DNA of 64,000 bases from Mesostigma viride (Eukaryota > Streptophyta > Mesostigmatophyceae > Mesostigmatales > Mesostigmataceae). The notes beneath the pieces are model-generated. The model was not told the DNA's origin. It did not search any database and saw only the letters and a program-made list of their open reading frames with translations. The translations under genes were made by a program, and so were the position numbers. Positions 1-10,301 of this stretch are shown one piece after another. The stretch is taken from positions 23,788 to 87,787 of the forward strand of contig RPFO01001645.1 of NCBI GenBank assembly GCA_009746045.1. Reading direction: 5' to 3'. Numbering within the stretch: position 1 is the first letter of the stretch; every line of letters starts with the position of its first letter.

Positions 1-1309
1 TAGCGGGACAAGCGCTGGGTCGTCTCACTCACGTCCGCATTCTGACGATATTGCTCGGAATTCAGGTCATGGAAAGCATCGCCGTAGCTCAACTGAATCT
101 TCAAGCAGCGACTCTACAACAAGCAGCAGCTCTTCAAGCAGTGATGCAGAAAGCTCGCAGCGGCCATCAAAGCGCAGGAAGGAGGACATTTTATGTAGTG
201 CCTCTAGTCAAGCAGGAGTTTAGAGTTCTCAACCTAGTAAACCCACAGAGCACTTGCCAGTTGCCCGGCCAAATATGGCCAACTGGCCATGACCTCGAGT
301 TTTGGCCCATGTGGCATGTGTGACTTCACTTCATCACTTGTTACGGCGTCATCTAAATTTATTATTGTCGCTGTTAATTTAATGGTTTGACGGTCCTCAA
401 TCCTATCGTGCACATTGGATATCGCCACTGTGCCTACTGAAGGGAGTGAAGGCTGTTACTATAGTAGTAAGGGCTGTAAGGCCATAAGCCGGTGAGTCAT
501 AGTTGCCTTAACAGTGCCTGCCATTTGTAATCCACGTCCCACCTAACATTATGCCTATATAATGGTATAGCAACCCCCCCCCCTGCATTCCCCAATACAA
601 AGCTGACCTAGGCTAAGCACTCAATGGTGTGTATAACACATCTTGCTTGCAACAAAGCTATGTTGAAAGGTGCGACCGCGGGATTTTGGTGGCTGAGGTC
701 ACATTGACCGCAGGATTTTGGGAGCCGTGGTCACACGCGACCGCAGCCCAAAAACCCTTAGCAGAAACACTGCTGCGTGGGGATGAAATAGTTCGAGTAG
801 CCCGGAGCAGCCCCCGTGAGTGGTTGCATGCTGTCCATTGCCACAAGAATGGATTGACGGAAATGACAATAATGTATTTTGTTAAGAATGTGTGTAGCAT
901 TGGGAACAAAGGTCAGATAGGACTGTTAATTATCTAGTCGAGTCCACAAAATGTCCTAGTTAGCTACGACGGTACCGCTGGGTACATACTGTACCATGTG
1001 ACGAATGTCAGCAGGACTAGAGTACTAGTAGTCTAGCTAGGGACCGTACGCTACGTGCATGAAACATGTGACTACCAGCGTACGCAGGACTGAGACAGCT
1101 GACAGGCTGACTGTAGCGTCGCGCCGACGGTCTGCACCCACGGCCCACTGGCGGGCTGGCGGCTGGCCAGTGGAACGTTGGAACGTTGAGACGTTGAGCT
1201 AGAATAAATGTGAATGCGATGAATAAATAATATAAGGATTCCATATCCTTGCGCCTGCATTCTGAGCCTCCATTGAGCTTGCGTTCTTGCGTTCATACAT
1301 TATCATAAC
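1..1309. other. No recognisable gene
   Basis: I see no protein family, RNA gene or element ends here. The open frames are short and look random. Minor features are a C-run near 580 and a triple GAACGTTG-like repeat near 1172-1196. The stretch is probably decayed repeat or intergenic DNA. Confidence 0.5.
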
Positions 1310-2295
1310 TTGAATTTTATTATCGGTCAAAAACATACCTCACAACATTCAAAAAAGAAAACACGCCAAAAAACAAGCGTGTCGAGGAGGCGGAAGCCCC
1401 CGACGATACTAGAAATGCCGGACGTGCATGCCTGGAGAAGAGGTGGAGGAGGGCCCGAGGCTGTAGAGCTAGATTCGGCTGAGAAGCGTGCCAGAAAAGC
1501 CGCTAGACGTCGCAGCCTGCGTCAGGAGAAAGAGCAGGCGGCCAGCAGACAGCGGGAGCCGGTTGACGAGGCCTTAGCGGCCGTCACTCCCGGCCAGGCC
1601 ACACTGGTGCAGGCGGCAAATAATTTCCCCGGCCGGTGCGCCTGCACCTAACCTTTTAAATCAAGAGACCACGTACGGTGCCACACACTGCCCGTCGGTC
1701 CTCGCCCCCTCCCCAGATCGGGGGGGCGAACGTGGCTGAGCCGGGGCGTCAGAATTCCCCCGCGCCCACGCCCGGACAAGCAGCAATTTTGCATGCACGG
1801 CTTAACCAGAACACCCGTGGATTATTCCATGGCGGCCCGGATATCCTCCTCCTGCGCTGATTCGCCCTGGCGGTGCTCGCCATGCAGGGATATATACGCC
1901 TTCGTGGTGCAAACACCCACACGAGGCAGGTCCTAGTGGGACGGCCCAGACAGCGCCCACTGACCCCTCCCCTACCTGGCCACGGCTGCGCCCCCCACAG
2001 TGCCTACACCAGGACCCGGGGTTGTGCAGCCCGCATGGGGTGGGGCACAGGGCCCCAGACAGCCCCTGCCCCGGCCCGGCCCTGCAACAATGTTCAGGGG
2101 ACCAGACCAACATCCTCCCTGGTACCCAGGGGCCTCAGACTGACCCTGGCCCAGTGGCCGACGCGCCGGTGGCTGCCGGTCAGGCACCAGCCCCTGTCTC
2201 AACCTCCCCCATGCACATGGGGTGAGGTACAGGAGGACCCAGTGGCAATGCTGACCCGGCGCAGCTCAGGTCGCTCTAGACAGCCAACCTCCTGA
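1310..2295 (+). pseudogene. Decayed Arg/Pro-rich reading frames
   Basis: Three consecutive plus-strand frames (1310-1651, 1678-1860, 1873-2295) give low-complexity protein. The first has a basic, Arg/Glu-rich helix-like stretch (residues 50-80), and the later ones are Pro/Gly/Ala-rich. No stop-free frame joins them and I recognise no domain. The composition resembles the gag-like or N-terminal part of an old mobile element, given the transposon-rich surroundings, but that is inference. It could equally be non-coding GC-rich DNA. Confidence 0.25.
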
Positions 2296-2370
2296 CACGT
2301 GAGCAGAACTAGGAGGTGGTGGATGGCATCATATGGCCGCCATAACAAAGCATGAGCGCCGGGCATCGTC

Positions 2371-2481
2371 GGCTTCAAGCCCGCCCAGCTCCAAACTGCT
2401 GTGCAAGACTTCCTGACAGCTCGCGAGCCCGCACAGGGTGAGTTTTTGTTGTTAATTGGGGAACCAATTGTGGGAGGCTGA
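2371..2481 (+). pseudogene. Short unrecognised ORF end
   Basis: One frame reads 36 residues without interruption to a TGA. It begins GFKPAQLQTAVQDF and ends GEPIVGG. It looks more protein-like than its surroundings because it alternates hydrophobic and polar residues, and it could be the last exon or 3' end of a transposon gene lying upstream. The family is unknown. It stops 86 bp before the inverted-repeat end at 2568, so it lies outside that element. Confidence 0.2.
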
Positions 2482-2944
2482 GCCCGCAGGCCCGCCACTG
2501 ATTGCTATTGAACCCTTGCGGCTGGCCAGGCCGCAAGGAGCTCAGTGGCACGGCGCTAACCGATAAGCAGTGAAAAATAGTACGGCGTATAATACGATTA
2601 GTACGCGTATTATACGTAATACGTAGTTTTACCGTACGAAATATGTGGTTTTCGTACGGTGCAGCTCTACGACCGCGTACAATACGCGTATTTGGCACGT
2701 ACGAGATAATTTCGCGCGTTTGGAGGGGCCTGGGAGGCTGCGGCTCGGTCTTTTTGCTTACTCCTAGTATCTATGCGTACAATTGCAAGGTTACCGCGCG
2801 GGCGACGTGGTTGCTCGGAATGCTGCCAAGCTGGCCGGAAAACACAGAGACGAAGGCAATACAGGCTGTACCTACTGCAAGTCTGTGTACCCCGGCATTG
2901 TTGGTGCGCGCATGCTAACAATTCGACAAAACGTCTATAGCAGC

Positions 2945-3598
2945 CATGGGAGACGAAATTGGCGATGCTGGTGATGGCCCCTTTGGTGACTGATGACGGG
3001 GATGAGATGGCTGTGCAACAGGAATCTGTTTGGACCTTTATATCAAAGGATAAACTTATCAAGGATGGATGGGCACCTGACAGGGAATTACGCAATGGGC
3101 ATGCCTGTCAGACATGCAAGGCGGCCTTAATGGCACTGCCACGCGGGCGAAGGCTCACCGATCATGGGTAGCCAATATGCAACCTTCAACGGGGTGAGCA
3201 AATGCATGAATCCGCCAAAGGCGTTTTGTGTCAGGCTGCTGCAGGAGGAGGCGGAGGAGGCCAAGAAGCGGCGACGGCAGGATGCTGCTCGAGTAGAGAT
3301 GGCGGCCGAGTTCCGGGACCTGCGTAGGGAAGGTCTGATGAATGAGGAGCCAGGGATCGAGGAGAGTGATGCACGAACGTGGAAGTGTGCCCGTGCTAGC
3401 ACTAGCAACACCGGAGCTGGGTCCAGCGCATCGCAGAGCAAGGGGCGTTCCGATAATGTATCATTGGCCATGGATGGAGTCACGTGCAGTTTTTCAAATG
3501 GGATTGCAATCGAATCCAGCAACCATCCTATTTATGGTCTTGATATTAGCAGCGTGCACGTTGATATTTGTGTTTTAAGGGCCTTCATGCCATGTTAA
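2945..3598 (+). pseudogene. hAT transposase N-terminal fragment (BED-like finger)
   Basis: Two overlapping frames are needed (2959-3171, then 3164-3598), so the copy is frameshifted or spliced at about 3165. The first gives an acidic start, then a W and a C-x2-C pair in HACQTCKAAL. The second continues to a Cys-Pro-Pro motif (KCMNPPK) followed by a charged helix. The spacing C-x2-C, H, C-x-pp matches the BED-type zinc finger at the N terminus of DUF659-type hAT transposases (family knowledge). The end, SFSNGIAIESSNHP, resembles the start of the DUF659 segment. The catalytic core is absent. Confidence 0.45.
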
Positions 3599-3616
3599 GG
3601 CTTCACTATTGACGTT

Positions 3617-3839
3617 AACACTTGATTGAACATTAGGGTAAATGAAGATTTATTCAGCAAGCATGATGATGACGGTGGCTTATATTCAGTTGATGCCATG
3701 CCGTGTTGGAATTATTACATGTGAAAACACTTGATTGAACATTAGGGTAAATGAAGGTTTATTCAGCAAGCATGATGATGACGGTGGCTTATATTCAGTT
3801 GATGCCATGCCGTGTTGGAATTATTACATGTGGAAACAC
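3617..3839. repeat. Tandem duplication, 109-bp unit, two copies
   Basis: The second copy starts at 3726 and repeats the first with very few changes. It lies inside the hAT-like element downstream of the coding fragment. There is no coding potential. It is probably a local replication-slippage duplication. Confidence 0.85.
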
Positions 3840-4508
3840 GTGTATTTTGTCATGTTTAATTAAGGTGGTACATGCTCAGATATTCTTATACCTCCAAAAC
3901 ACAGAAAAGCAAGCCATTTAGCAGTTAACCGTACTATTGCGTATTATACAGCGTACTACCGTATTATACATAGTACACCCCGGGACCGTATTTTACCGTA
4001 CTACGTACTATTTAACTCTGGCGATAAGGCATCCTCGAGACACTAACCCGAGACTATACCGGCGGTGTTGGTCCGTACGGCACCTCGGGTATGAAAATAC
4101 GCCGTATTCCACGGTATTGACGCTTTCGACCGCGTACGCCGTACGACTTTCACTGTTTTTCACTTTGGACTTAGCCGATTTTGGAGGTCGCGGACGTGTC
4201 ACGCGGTGGGGAGAGGCCCAGGAACCTGTCGGTGGTGCTGAAAGTGCTGAAATTGCAGCGAGTGCATAGCTACTTGCTAGTACGCGCGTGACGGTGTGCC
4301 TTTTTACATGCTTTGACCTTGCTTTGACAGGATTTAATATTGCGCGGGAGAAAAGCTGTTAGAGGACAGCCTGGCAGAATCATAAGGTTTAGGGACGGGT
4401 GCACTTCCAGAAAGACGCAGAAGAGTGAAGACGCAGTTAAAGCAAATGGAGGGTGCCGGGTGCGACGGTACATGTATTGTGCGCTAGGCAGTCCTAAAAG
4501 AGGCGACC

Positions 4509-5108
4509 ATGCCTAGAGTTCCAGTCGTCAAAAGGGGAGAGGAGTATCAATACCTCCACCTGATTGACGAGGTGGAAAAGACCGTGAGTGGGGAAGACGT
4601 GGTAGTCGGCCAGAGGTGGCCAGGGGTGCAAGCTGTGCGATTTATACAAGTTCGGCAGGCCTGGCAACTTAAGCAAGGATCGCGCTGTCGGCCATCTCGG
4701 CCACATCCCCAACAAGGGAGCCACATTTTGCCAGCAGTCTAGGAATGTAGAAGGCCTGATCGGGAGGCTTCAGGCGGCTGAGGCAGCCCGGTTGGAAAAG
4801 AAGGAGCAAATTAAAAGGCAGTGCTCGGTGCCCGCGTTGCCAAGGCCCTTCTGCCTGCCGCTGCCCCGGGTGCTGGCCCTTGTGGCTCTGGCAAGGCAGT
4901 GCAGAAGACGATTCCACAGTGCTTTTCCAATGCTCAGCTCCAGGAATTCCGCCTTGCCCAGGCCTCTTTCTTTTACGAGAATGGCATTCCGTTTCACGTC
5001 GCCGCCAGCGCCTCGTACAAGAACATGATCGCGGCAGTGGCAAAGTATGGACCTGCCGCAGCAGTGAAGGTCAATTCTGGGTTCGTTGCCAATGATTTTA
5101 TTTTTTAG
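4509..5108 (+). pseudogene. hAT transposase fragment with DUF659-like segment
   Basis: Three frames must be used in turn: 4509 to about 4650, about 4650 to 4820, and 4821-5108. The middle frame has a BED-like piece (GHLGHIPNKGATFC) and a charged helix ending KKEQIKRQ. The last frame reads FFYENGIPFH, then SASYKNMIAAVAKYGP. That matches the start of DUF659 of plant-type hAT transposases, which typically has a Phe-Pro-Phe region followed by Met-Ile-x-Ala and Tyr-Gly-Pro. The protein ends soon after, at a stop at 5108, and the RNase H-like catalytic core is missing. It is a second copy, distinct from 2945-3598. Frameshifts make it a pseudogene. Confidence 0.55.
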
Positions 5109-5500
5109 GGATTCGTGGCATGCACTTGTTGTGATTGTGCAGCGAAGCTGCCATCTATAGTGCTATGACATCCTCTGCAACGAGGCTGCCAGAGCTCTGG
5201 GTGCATTATACCATTCAATCATGTATTATGTTGTCAATGATGCATTGTAATAAAAGAGACCGGTGTTAGATGGTCAATAGTTTGCATGTCCACAATATAC
5301 AAATGTACTTGAAGGATGTATTGCAATGTCGATCTAAGTGTGGCAGGTGGCAAGTCACTGCCATTATGCTCATTAATGAATAGCAGAGAGCATAGTACAT
5401 AGTAACATTTGTTGGCTGCAGGGCCACACATCCTTAGAATACCCCGTACTTTAAGCCTTGGCCTCAATACCCCGTACTTTTTTACCACAATTTCAAAAAT
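5109..5500. other. 3' part of hAT-like repeat, cut by the copia insertion
   Basis: There is no coding frame. CCCCGTAC motifs at 5440-5480 match those resuming at 15321, directly after the copia element. The DNA on the two sides was therefore contiguous before insertion. The last five bases (5496-5500, AAAAT) are the left target-site duplication. Confidence 0.6.
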
Positions 5501-6147
5501 AGTTAGCATTTTGGGCAACCAATATGCTAAGTGGATGCAGTTTGGAAAGACCTTTCCAACGCCGTGCTGACCGCCTGAAACAGACAAGGGACAAGAAAGA
5601 TATCAGGTCCCGAAGTCCTAGCCGTCCGTGGCCGACTAGGGTGCAGTCCTCTGGTATAGTGGACAGGACACGTGGCAGGCCGTGCCTGCACAGGCTTAGC
5701 CTGACTATCACGTGACTGTGGTCCACGTAGACCAGGAGGAGCAGCAGCCTGTGACTGGTGGGGTACTGGAGCTGGCACAGGACTGCAAGGATACTAGGCC
5801 TTGCAGGCTTGTGACAGGTCCTGTACTTCCTAGGTTGCAGAGTCTAGGCAAATCCAGTTCGTCCTGGCTCTGCACTGATGCCAGTGGACGTTGAGGATTT
5901 GCTCGCACGCCTGCACGTGCCTCGTCACGCCGATGGGAACGAGGAACAACGCAAAGGATATAGCTTGGTCATGGGGATGGCCAGCTATCTTGGCAAGCAC
6001 GAACCGAGGCTCCCACATTGGACGTGGAAACGCTCACCGTGGTCGTGGCTTGGTGCACGGGTTAAAAGGTTGCTGTCTTGCAACTTTGGCTCATCCCGTT
6101 GTGCGCGTGAAAGACCAGGAGCTCACGCTCTGGCTTGGTTGTTAACT
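5501..6147 (+). repeat. 5' LTR of the copia element
   Basis: It is near-identical to 14672-15315. Its borders form the inverted pair AGTTAGC/GTTAACT instead of the usual TG...CA. The right half contains an open frame from 5878 that runs out of the LTR into the leader. No clear primer-binding site complementary to a tRNA 3' end follows immediately (CGTATTATTG...), which is unusual. Confidence 0.93.
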
Positions 6148-6177
6148 CGTATTATTGCATTCCTGTTGCGAGGTTTC

Positions 6178-7335
6178 ATGTCGGCCGAGGCTCGGGTTGG
6201 AACACCTGAGTCGTCTTCTCCTAGGCGCGAAGCTGCACCAGAGTCGCCGGCGCGCGAGAACTCTTTCTATTATCCCTATACTCATCGATCCAACGCCTCC
6301 ACCTTCGTGCAGGCGGCCTACGTTGCGCGGGGCCTTGCTGAGGGCGGTTGGGTGGCTGTGTTTGGCAACGCAGCAGGGCCGTCGGCGAACGACCCCGTGG
6401 TGATGAGGATCCGGGCGACGACGTCGCCAGGAGAAACAGGGAGGGTGTGCACGGAGCGTCTCGTGGCCATACGAGACGAGATAGCTTCGTTGATTTATAG
6501 TCTAGAAGTTGCGTACCAGGGCGGGCACGTGACCATCCAGGCGCTCGACTTGGCGCGAGAGACGCTGGGGTCAGCTGGTGGCCATCTGCTAATTAGGTGG
6601 TACCAGGTTATATAATCACTGGGTGGCGACGAGCTCGTTGGGAGAGGGGACCGACGCGTCGCACATAATTCGGGACGCGCAGACGCGCGAAGCGGACAGC
6701 CCGTGGGATTCCGCCGAGGTGGTTGCTCAGACTTGTGAGCATTTGGTTAACATTTTGATCCAGGAGTCGCGTGGGCACGCGGATCACTGGGTTATCACCA
6801 CACGTCCGCCAGGCATCTGGTCGACCTTGGACACGCCAAGAGTACAGAGCAGGCCAGGGGCGACAGGGCCAACGGTGACGGTAATCACCGGTCGGAGGTC
6901 ACCGACGAAGACTTCCACGAGCAATTCGTGGACAGACCGACAGGCATCATAGCCAGGTCGTCGCAGCAGATCGACGAGGGCGACGGCACGAACGAGGGGT
7001 ACTCCGCTCGGCGCAGAGCAGAGTTGCACATTCCGTTTGAGCCGGAGCACGACTTTGCTGAGATAGGTCGGGGGTCTCGCAACGATCGGCGAGGTGGTGG
7101 TAGCAGGTGGGTCAGGAACCTTCAGTGGTATCGCCGGGGCAGTGCGCCCAGAGTGCCGGTGGAGCAGACAGCAGCCGGGAGGCCGGTGAGCCGTGTGCTT
7201 GGTCCTTACAACGCGGAGGAGGTCCGCGCCGTTCCTCGGGTGGGGACACCGGTGGCACGCACTGCACAAGAGCGTGAGGAGGAGGCAGCACCTGGAGAGC
7301 AGCCGACGGCCTCTTCAGGCAGTGCCAGCGCTTGA
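6178..7335 (+). pseudogene. Extra ORF upstream of gag, unknown function
   Basis: A protein-like reading of about 385 codons lies between the 5' LTR and gag. It starts around the ATG at 6178 (MSAEARVG) and uses three frame segments: 6178-6615, 6623 to about 6830, and about 6830-7335. It has an Ala/Arg-rich middle and an acidic, Arg-rich end, with no recognised domain, zinc knuckle or protease motif. A separate leader ORF is not typical of Ty1/copia elements. It could be an added accessory gene, an N-terminal gag extension, or chance openness of GC-rich DNA. Confidence 0.45.
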
Positions 7336-7388
7336 GCCTGTACTTCTTTGTCTATCGCCTGTATTGTTTTGTCGTCCCACTGTATATA

Positions 7389-8752
7389 ATGCCTCGTGGC
7401 AAACCGGGCGACGGCGACAAGGGCGAGACGGAGGCACCGGCTGGGGAGAGCCAGGAGCCTAGGAAGGACAAGGAGCAGCTGGTGGGGGAGGCAATCCCTG
7501 CCAGCGACGGCGATGGGGGAAAGCGACCAGGCAGCAAGAGACGGCACGAAGACTCGATGGAGGAGGCGCGCAAGGTGCGGGCGACAGGGCCATCTGATGC
7601 AATAACGGTGGCGAATGGGCAACCAGCCGTCGAGAAGCGTAAGAGGGACACCTCCGCTGACGGCAATGGTAAGAGGCTTCATGTGGATGTGCCCTCCCCT
7701 GTGCCTGCTGGACCAAGTGGTGCTGTTGTTGTGACACCCGCTGTGGTGGAGCCAGTGAAGGCGATGCCAGGGTCGAGGCCTCACATGAGTGCAGTCACTC
7801 TCATGAATGGACAAAAGCCTCTTAACCAACTGCTAGCACAGGAAGCTTTAGACAAGTGGCTAGAGGACATGGAGCTGGTTGTACTCTCCGTGGACCCCAC
7901 TGTCAACCTAGTGCAAGTGTTTCACTCGTCCACGTGCAACAGGGACTCATCAGAGCGTGTCAGGGAAAAGGCTAGGACTGGGGTCAAGGATAAGCTAACC
8001 TGGGCACAGTTCCTGGATGGGTTGAGGGAGGAGTTCTCTGACAAGGTGCTCAACCTCACCAACTATTTTAAGCATCAGTATGATCGACACCTTTGAGATC
8101 GTGGGTCCTGTGGCAGAGGAATGGGCTAGGCTCAACCGTATCAGGGACAAGGGGGCCAAGTATGGCTTCCTGGTCACAGATAGGGCCTTGGCAGACTATT
8201 TCCGTGACCGTATGGGTCTGAGTGTGGATGGTAGGAACAGTGCCCGCATGTTTCTTAACCAGACTGATGGCTCCTTGCGTGCTCTGGAGCTTGTAATCCT
8301 CAGCATAAGGAAGCCAGATCCTGCCTGCAAAGCTATCCAGTCCCATGCATGGCAGCAATGCCACCTCCGCTGTGCAGGGCCAAGGTGATGTCCCCGGGTA
8401 CCCAGCCCGTGATGGGGCAAGGCCTAACAAGCGTAAGCGCTTCAGGCGCCAGAGGCAGGGGGCTCAGGGTGGCAAGGGTGCAGGTTCCCAAGGAGGGGTT
8501 GGGAGCCAGCAAGCTGGTGGTCAGCAGGGTAAGGGTGGCCAAGGGCAAGGCAAGGGCCAAGCTCAAGGCAACCAGGGCAAGCAGGGTGGGCAGTCTCAGG
8601 GAGGCCAGGGGAAGCCTGGCAAGGGTGGGGCTGGGTCTGGGAAGAAGGGTGGAGCATGCTTTGTGTGTGGCAAGGAAGGTCACTGGCGTCGTGAGTGCCC
8701 TGACAGGAAGGCCAAGCCTGCTGGGGCAGGGGGCCAGTCTGGGCAGCAGTGA
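7389..8752 (+). pseudogene. gag: Copia gag (capsid and CCHC nucleocapsid), frameshifted
   Basis: Gag starts at ATG 7389, 53 bp after the upstream stop. It is read in three frames: 7389-8096, 8080 to about 8345, then to 8752. The first part is a charged N-terminal tail followed by a capsid-like helix region (WAQFLDGLREEF, residues about 205-220). The second continues helical. The third is a long Gly/Gln/Lys-rich linker ending in a zinc knuckle CFVCGKEGHWRREC (C-x2-C-x4-H-x4-C), the RNA-binding motif of retroelement nucleocapsids. Two frameshifts, near 8090 and 8345, would prevent expression as one protein unless they are sequence errors. No protease follows it directly. Confidence 0.8.
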
Positions 8753-8962
8753 CTAGCTACATCATCCCCTGTAAATAGTCAATCACCCCTTGGGGAAGGT
8801 GTGCTGGATGTACATAAGGACGGGGGTGTGCCCCTTGTGCAGCACCAAGGGTGTAAAGATGTTGTTCTTCCACTGGATTGCAATAACAATGCTGCAGCTG
8901 AATTCCCTATGCCTCATGCAGGTGGTGGGTCTCCAGCAGGTGCTGGCCTGGAGGGCCAAGGA

Positions 8963-9038
8963 GTTATATACAACGATTCCTTACGGAATCGATACTAAGC
9001 GCTTAGTATCGATTCCGTAAGGAATCGTTGTATATAAC
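8963..9038. repeat. 76-bp perfect palindrome
   Basis: Each 38-base arm starts GTTATATACAACG and meets the other at AAGC|GCTT. Partial copies of the same palindrome recur at the element centre (about 9570-9640 and 9670-9715), and a full copy sits at the far end. As DNA or RNA it would form a very stable hairpin. Confidence 0.9.
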
Positions 9039-10224
9039 TAAAACTTTTGCTTGCGCCGGCAAGGCTATAAAGGCCGATACTAGTCGGGTCATCGAATTGG
9101 CTATTCGATTATCGAAGTCGCCTATTCGACCATCGAACTTTCCTATTTGATTATCGAATTTTCCTTATTCGATTGTCGAAATTTCCTAGTCGACAGGGGG
9201 TCAGAGGCCAGCGGCCTATCATACTCGGCGCCCAGCGAGCCACCGGACTAGGCCTAGTCGATTATAGCGAGACATCGCGTGGAAATTAGCCGATTTCGGG
9301 GACTTAGCCGATTTTCGGAGCGACGTCGAACAACACAGATGATTAGCCGGTTGAGCACAGCATATCAGTCGAATAGCTAGCGCTGGTACTCCGCCTACTA
9401 GTCAGCGGAGAGCACTTGCCTTTTTCGATTAACATAGCACAGTAGGCCGAACGATTAGCGTCCGCAACGTTATTCGCATTACTAGGCGAAAAATCCACCC
9501 CCGGAACGATCCTAGCGGGACTCGAACCCGGGATGCCGGCGTGTCGCAACAGTATTAGTTATAAACATCGATTCCTGCGGAATCGATACTAAGCGCTTAG
9601 TATCGATTCCGTAAGGAATCGTTGTATATAACTAAAACTTTTGCGCTTAGTATATTGTATATAACTAAAACTAAGCGCTTAGTATCGATTCCGTAAGGAA
9701 TCGTTGTATATAACTAAGACTGTTGCGACACGCCGGCATCCCGGGTTCGAGTCCCGCTAGGATCGTTCCGGGGGTGGATTTTTCGCCTAGCAATGCGTAT
9801 AACGTTGCGGACGCTAATCGTTCGGCCTAATATGTTAATCGAAAAAGGCAAGTGCTCTCCGCTGACTATAGGCGGAGTACCAGCGCTAGCTAATCGACTG
9901 ATATGCTGTGCTCAACCGGCTAATCATCTGTGTTGTTCGACGTCGCTCCGAAAATCGGCTAAGTCCCCGAAATCGGCTAACTTCCACGCGATGTCTCGCT
10001 ATAATCGACTAGGCCTAGTTCGGTGGCTCGCTGGGCGCCGAGTATGATAGGCCGCTGGCCTCTGACCCCCTGTCGACTAGGAAATTTCGACAATCGAATA
10101 AGGAAAATTCGATAATCAAATAGGAAAGTTCGATGGTCGAATAGGCGACTTCGATAATCGAATAGCCAATTCGATGACCCGACTAGTATCGGCCTTAGCC
10201 TTGCCGGCGCAAGCAAAAGTTTTA

Positions 10225-10300
10225 GTTATATACAACGATTCCTTACGGAATCGATACTAAGCGCTTAGTATCGATTCCGTAAGGAATCGTTGTATATAAC
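10225..10300. repeat. 76-bp perfect palindrome, second full copy
   Basis: It has the same sequence as the palindrome at the left end and forms the right border of the foldback element. Because each end is self-complementary, the ends are at once inverted and direct repeats of each other. Confidence 0.9.
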
Positions 10301-10301
10301 T

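Larger units (their letters stand above)
2568..4155 (+). mobile_element. hAT-like DNA transposon, internally deleted
   Basis: The left end reads CAGTGAAAAATAGTACGGCG. The right end read on the other strand gives CAGTGAAAGTCGTACGGCG. These are inverted repeats with the CAGTG start common in hAT elements, and both sub-ends are rich in GTACGG/CCGTAC. The interior encodes the N-terminal part of a hAT transposase (2945-3598). An 8-bp target duplication is not visible: the left flank is CCGATAAG and the right flank is TTTTTCAC. Either the right end is slightly misplaced, since a second copy of the motif adjoins it, or the element is old. At 1.6 kb it is too short for a full hAT transposase of about 600-800 residues, so it is a deletion derivative. 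Confidence 0.5.
8962..10301. mobile_element. Foldback element with long inverted repeats, nested in the copia
   Basis: The two halves are reverse complements over about 0.6 kb each. Each outer end is itself a 76-bp perfect palindrome centred on AAGCGCTT (8963-9038; 10225-10300). The element is bounded by AGTTATATAC...GTATATAACT and a perfect 5-bp duplication CAAGG (8957-8961 and 10302-10306). Removing it restores an open frame across the gag-INT linker (LEGQG, then TLLEGPG), which confirms the borders. Each arm has a T-arm/B-box-like stretch (GGTTCGAGTCC at about 9743) but no A box in tRNA position. There is no coding capacity, so it must have moved in trans. The class is uncertain: foldback type or a MITE with very long ends. 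Confidence 0.85.

Noticed and set aside
5878-6615. A 245-residue gene starting inside the 5' LTR
   Set aside because: The LTR part is repeated in the 3' LTR, where the frame ends differently. The coding signal, if any, begins after the LTR.
9721-9780. tRNA gene in the foldback element
   Set aside because: Only the T-arm/B box is present. No A box, anticodon arm or matching 5' acceptor strand lies at the proper distance.
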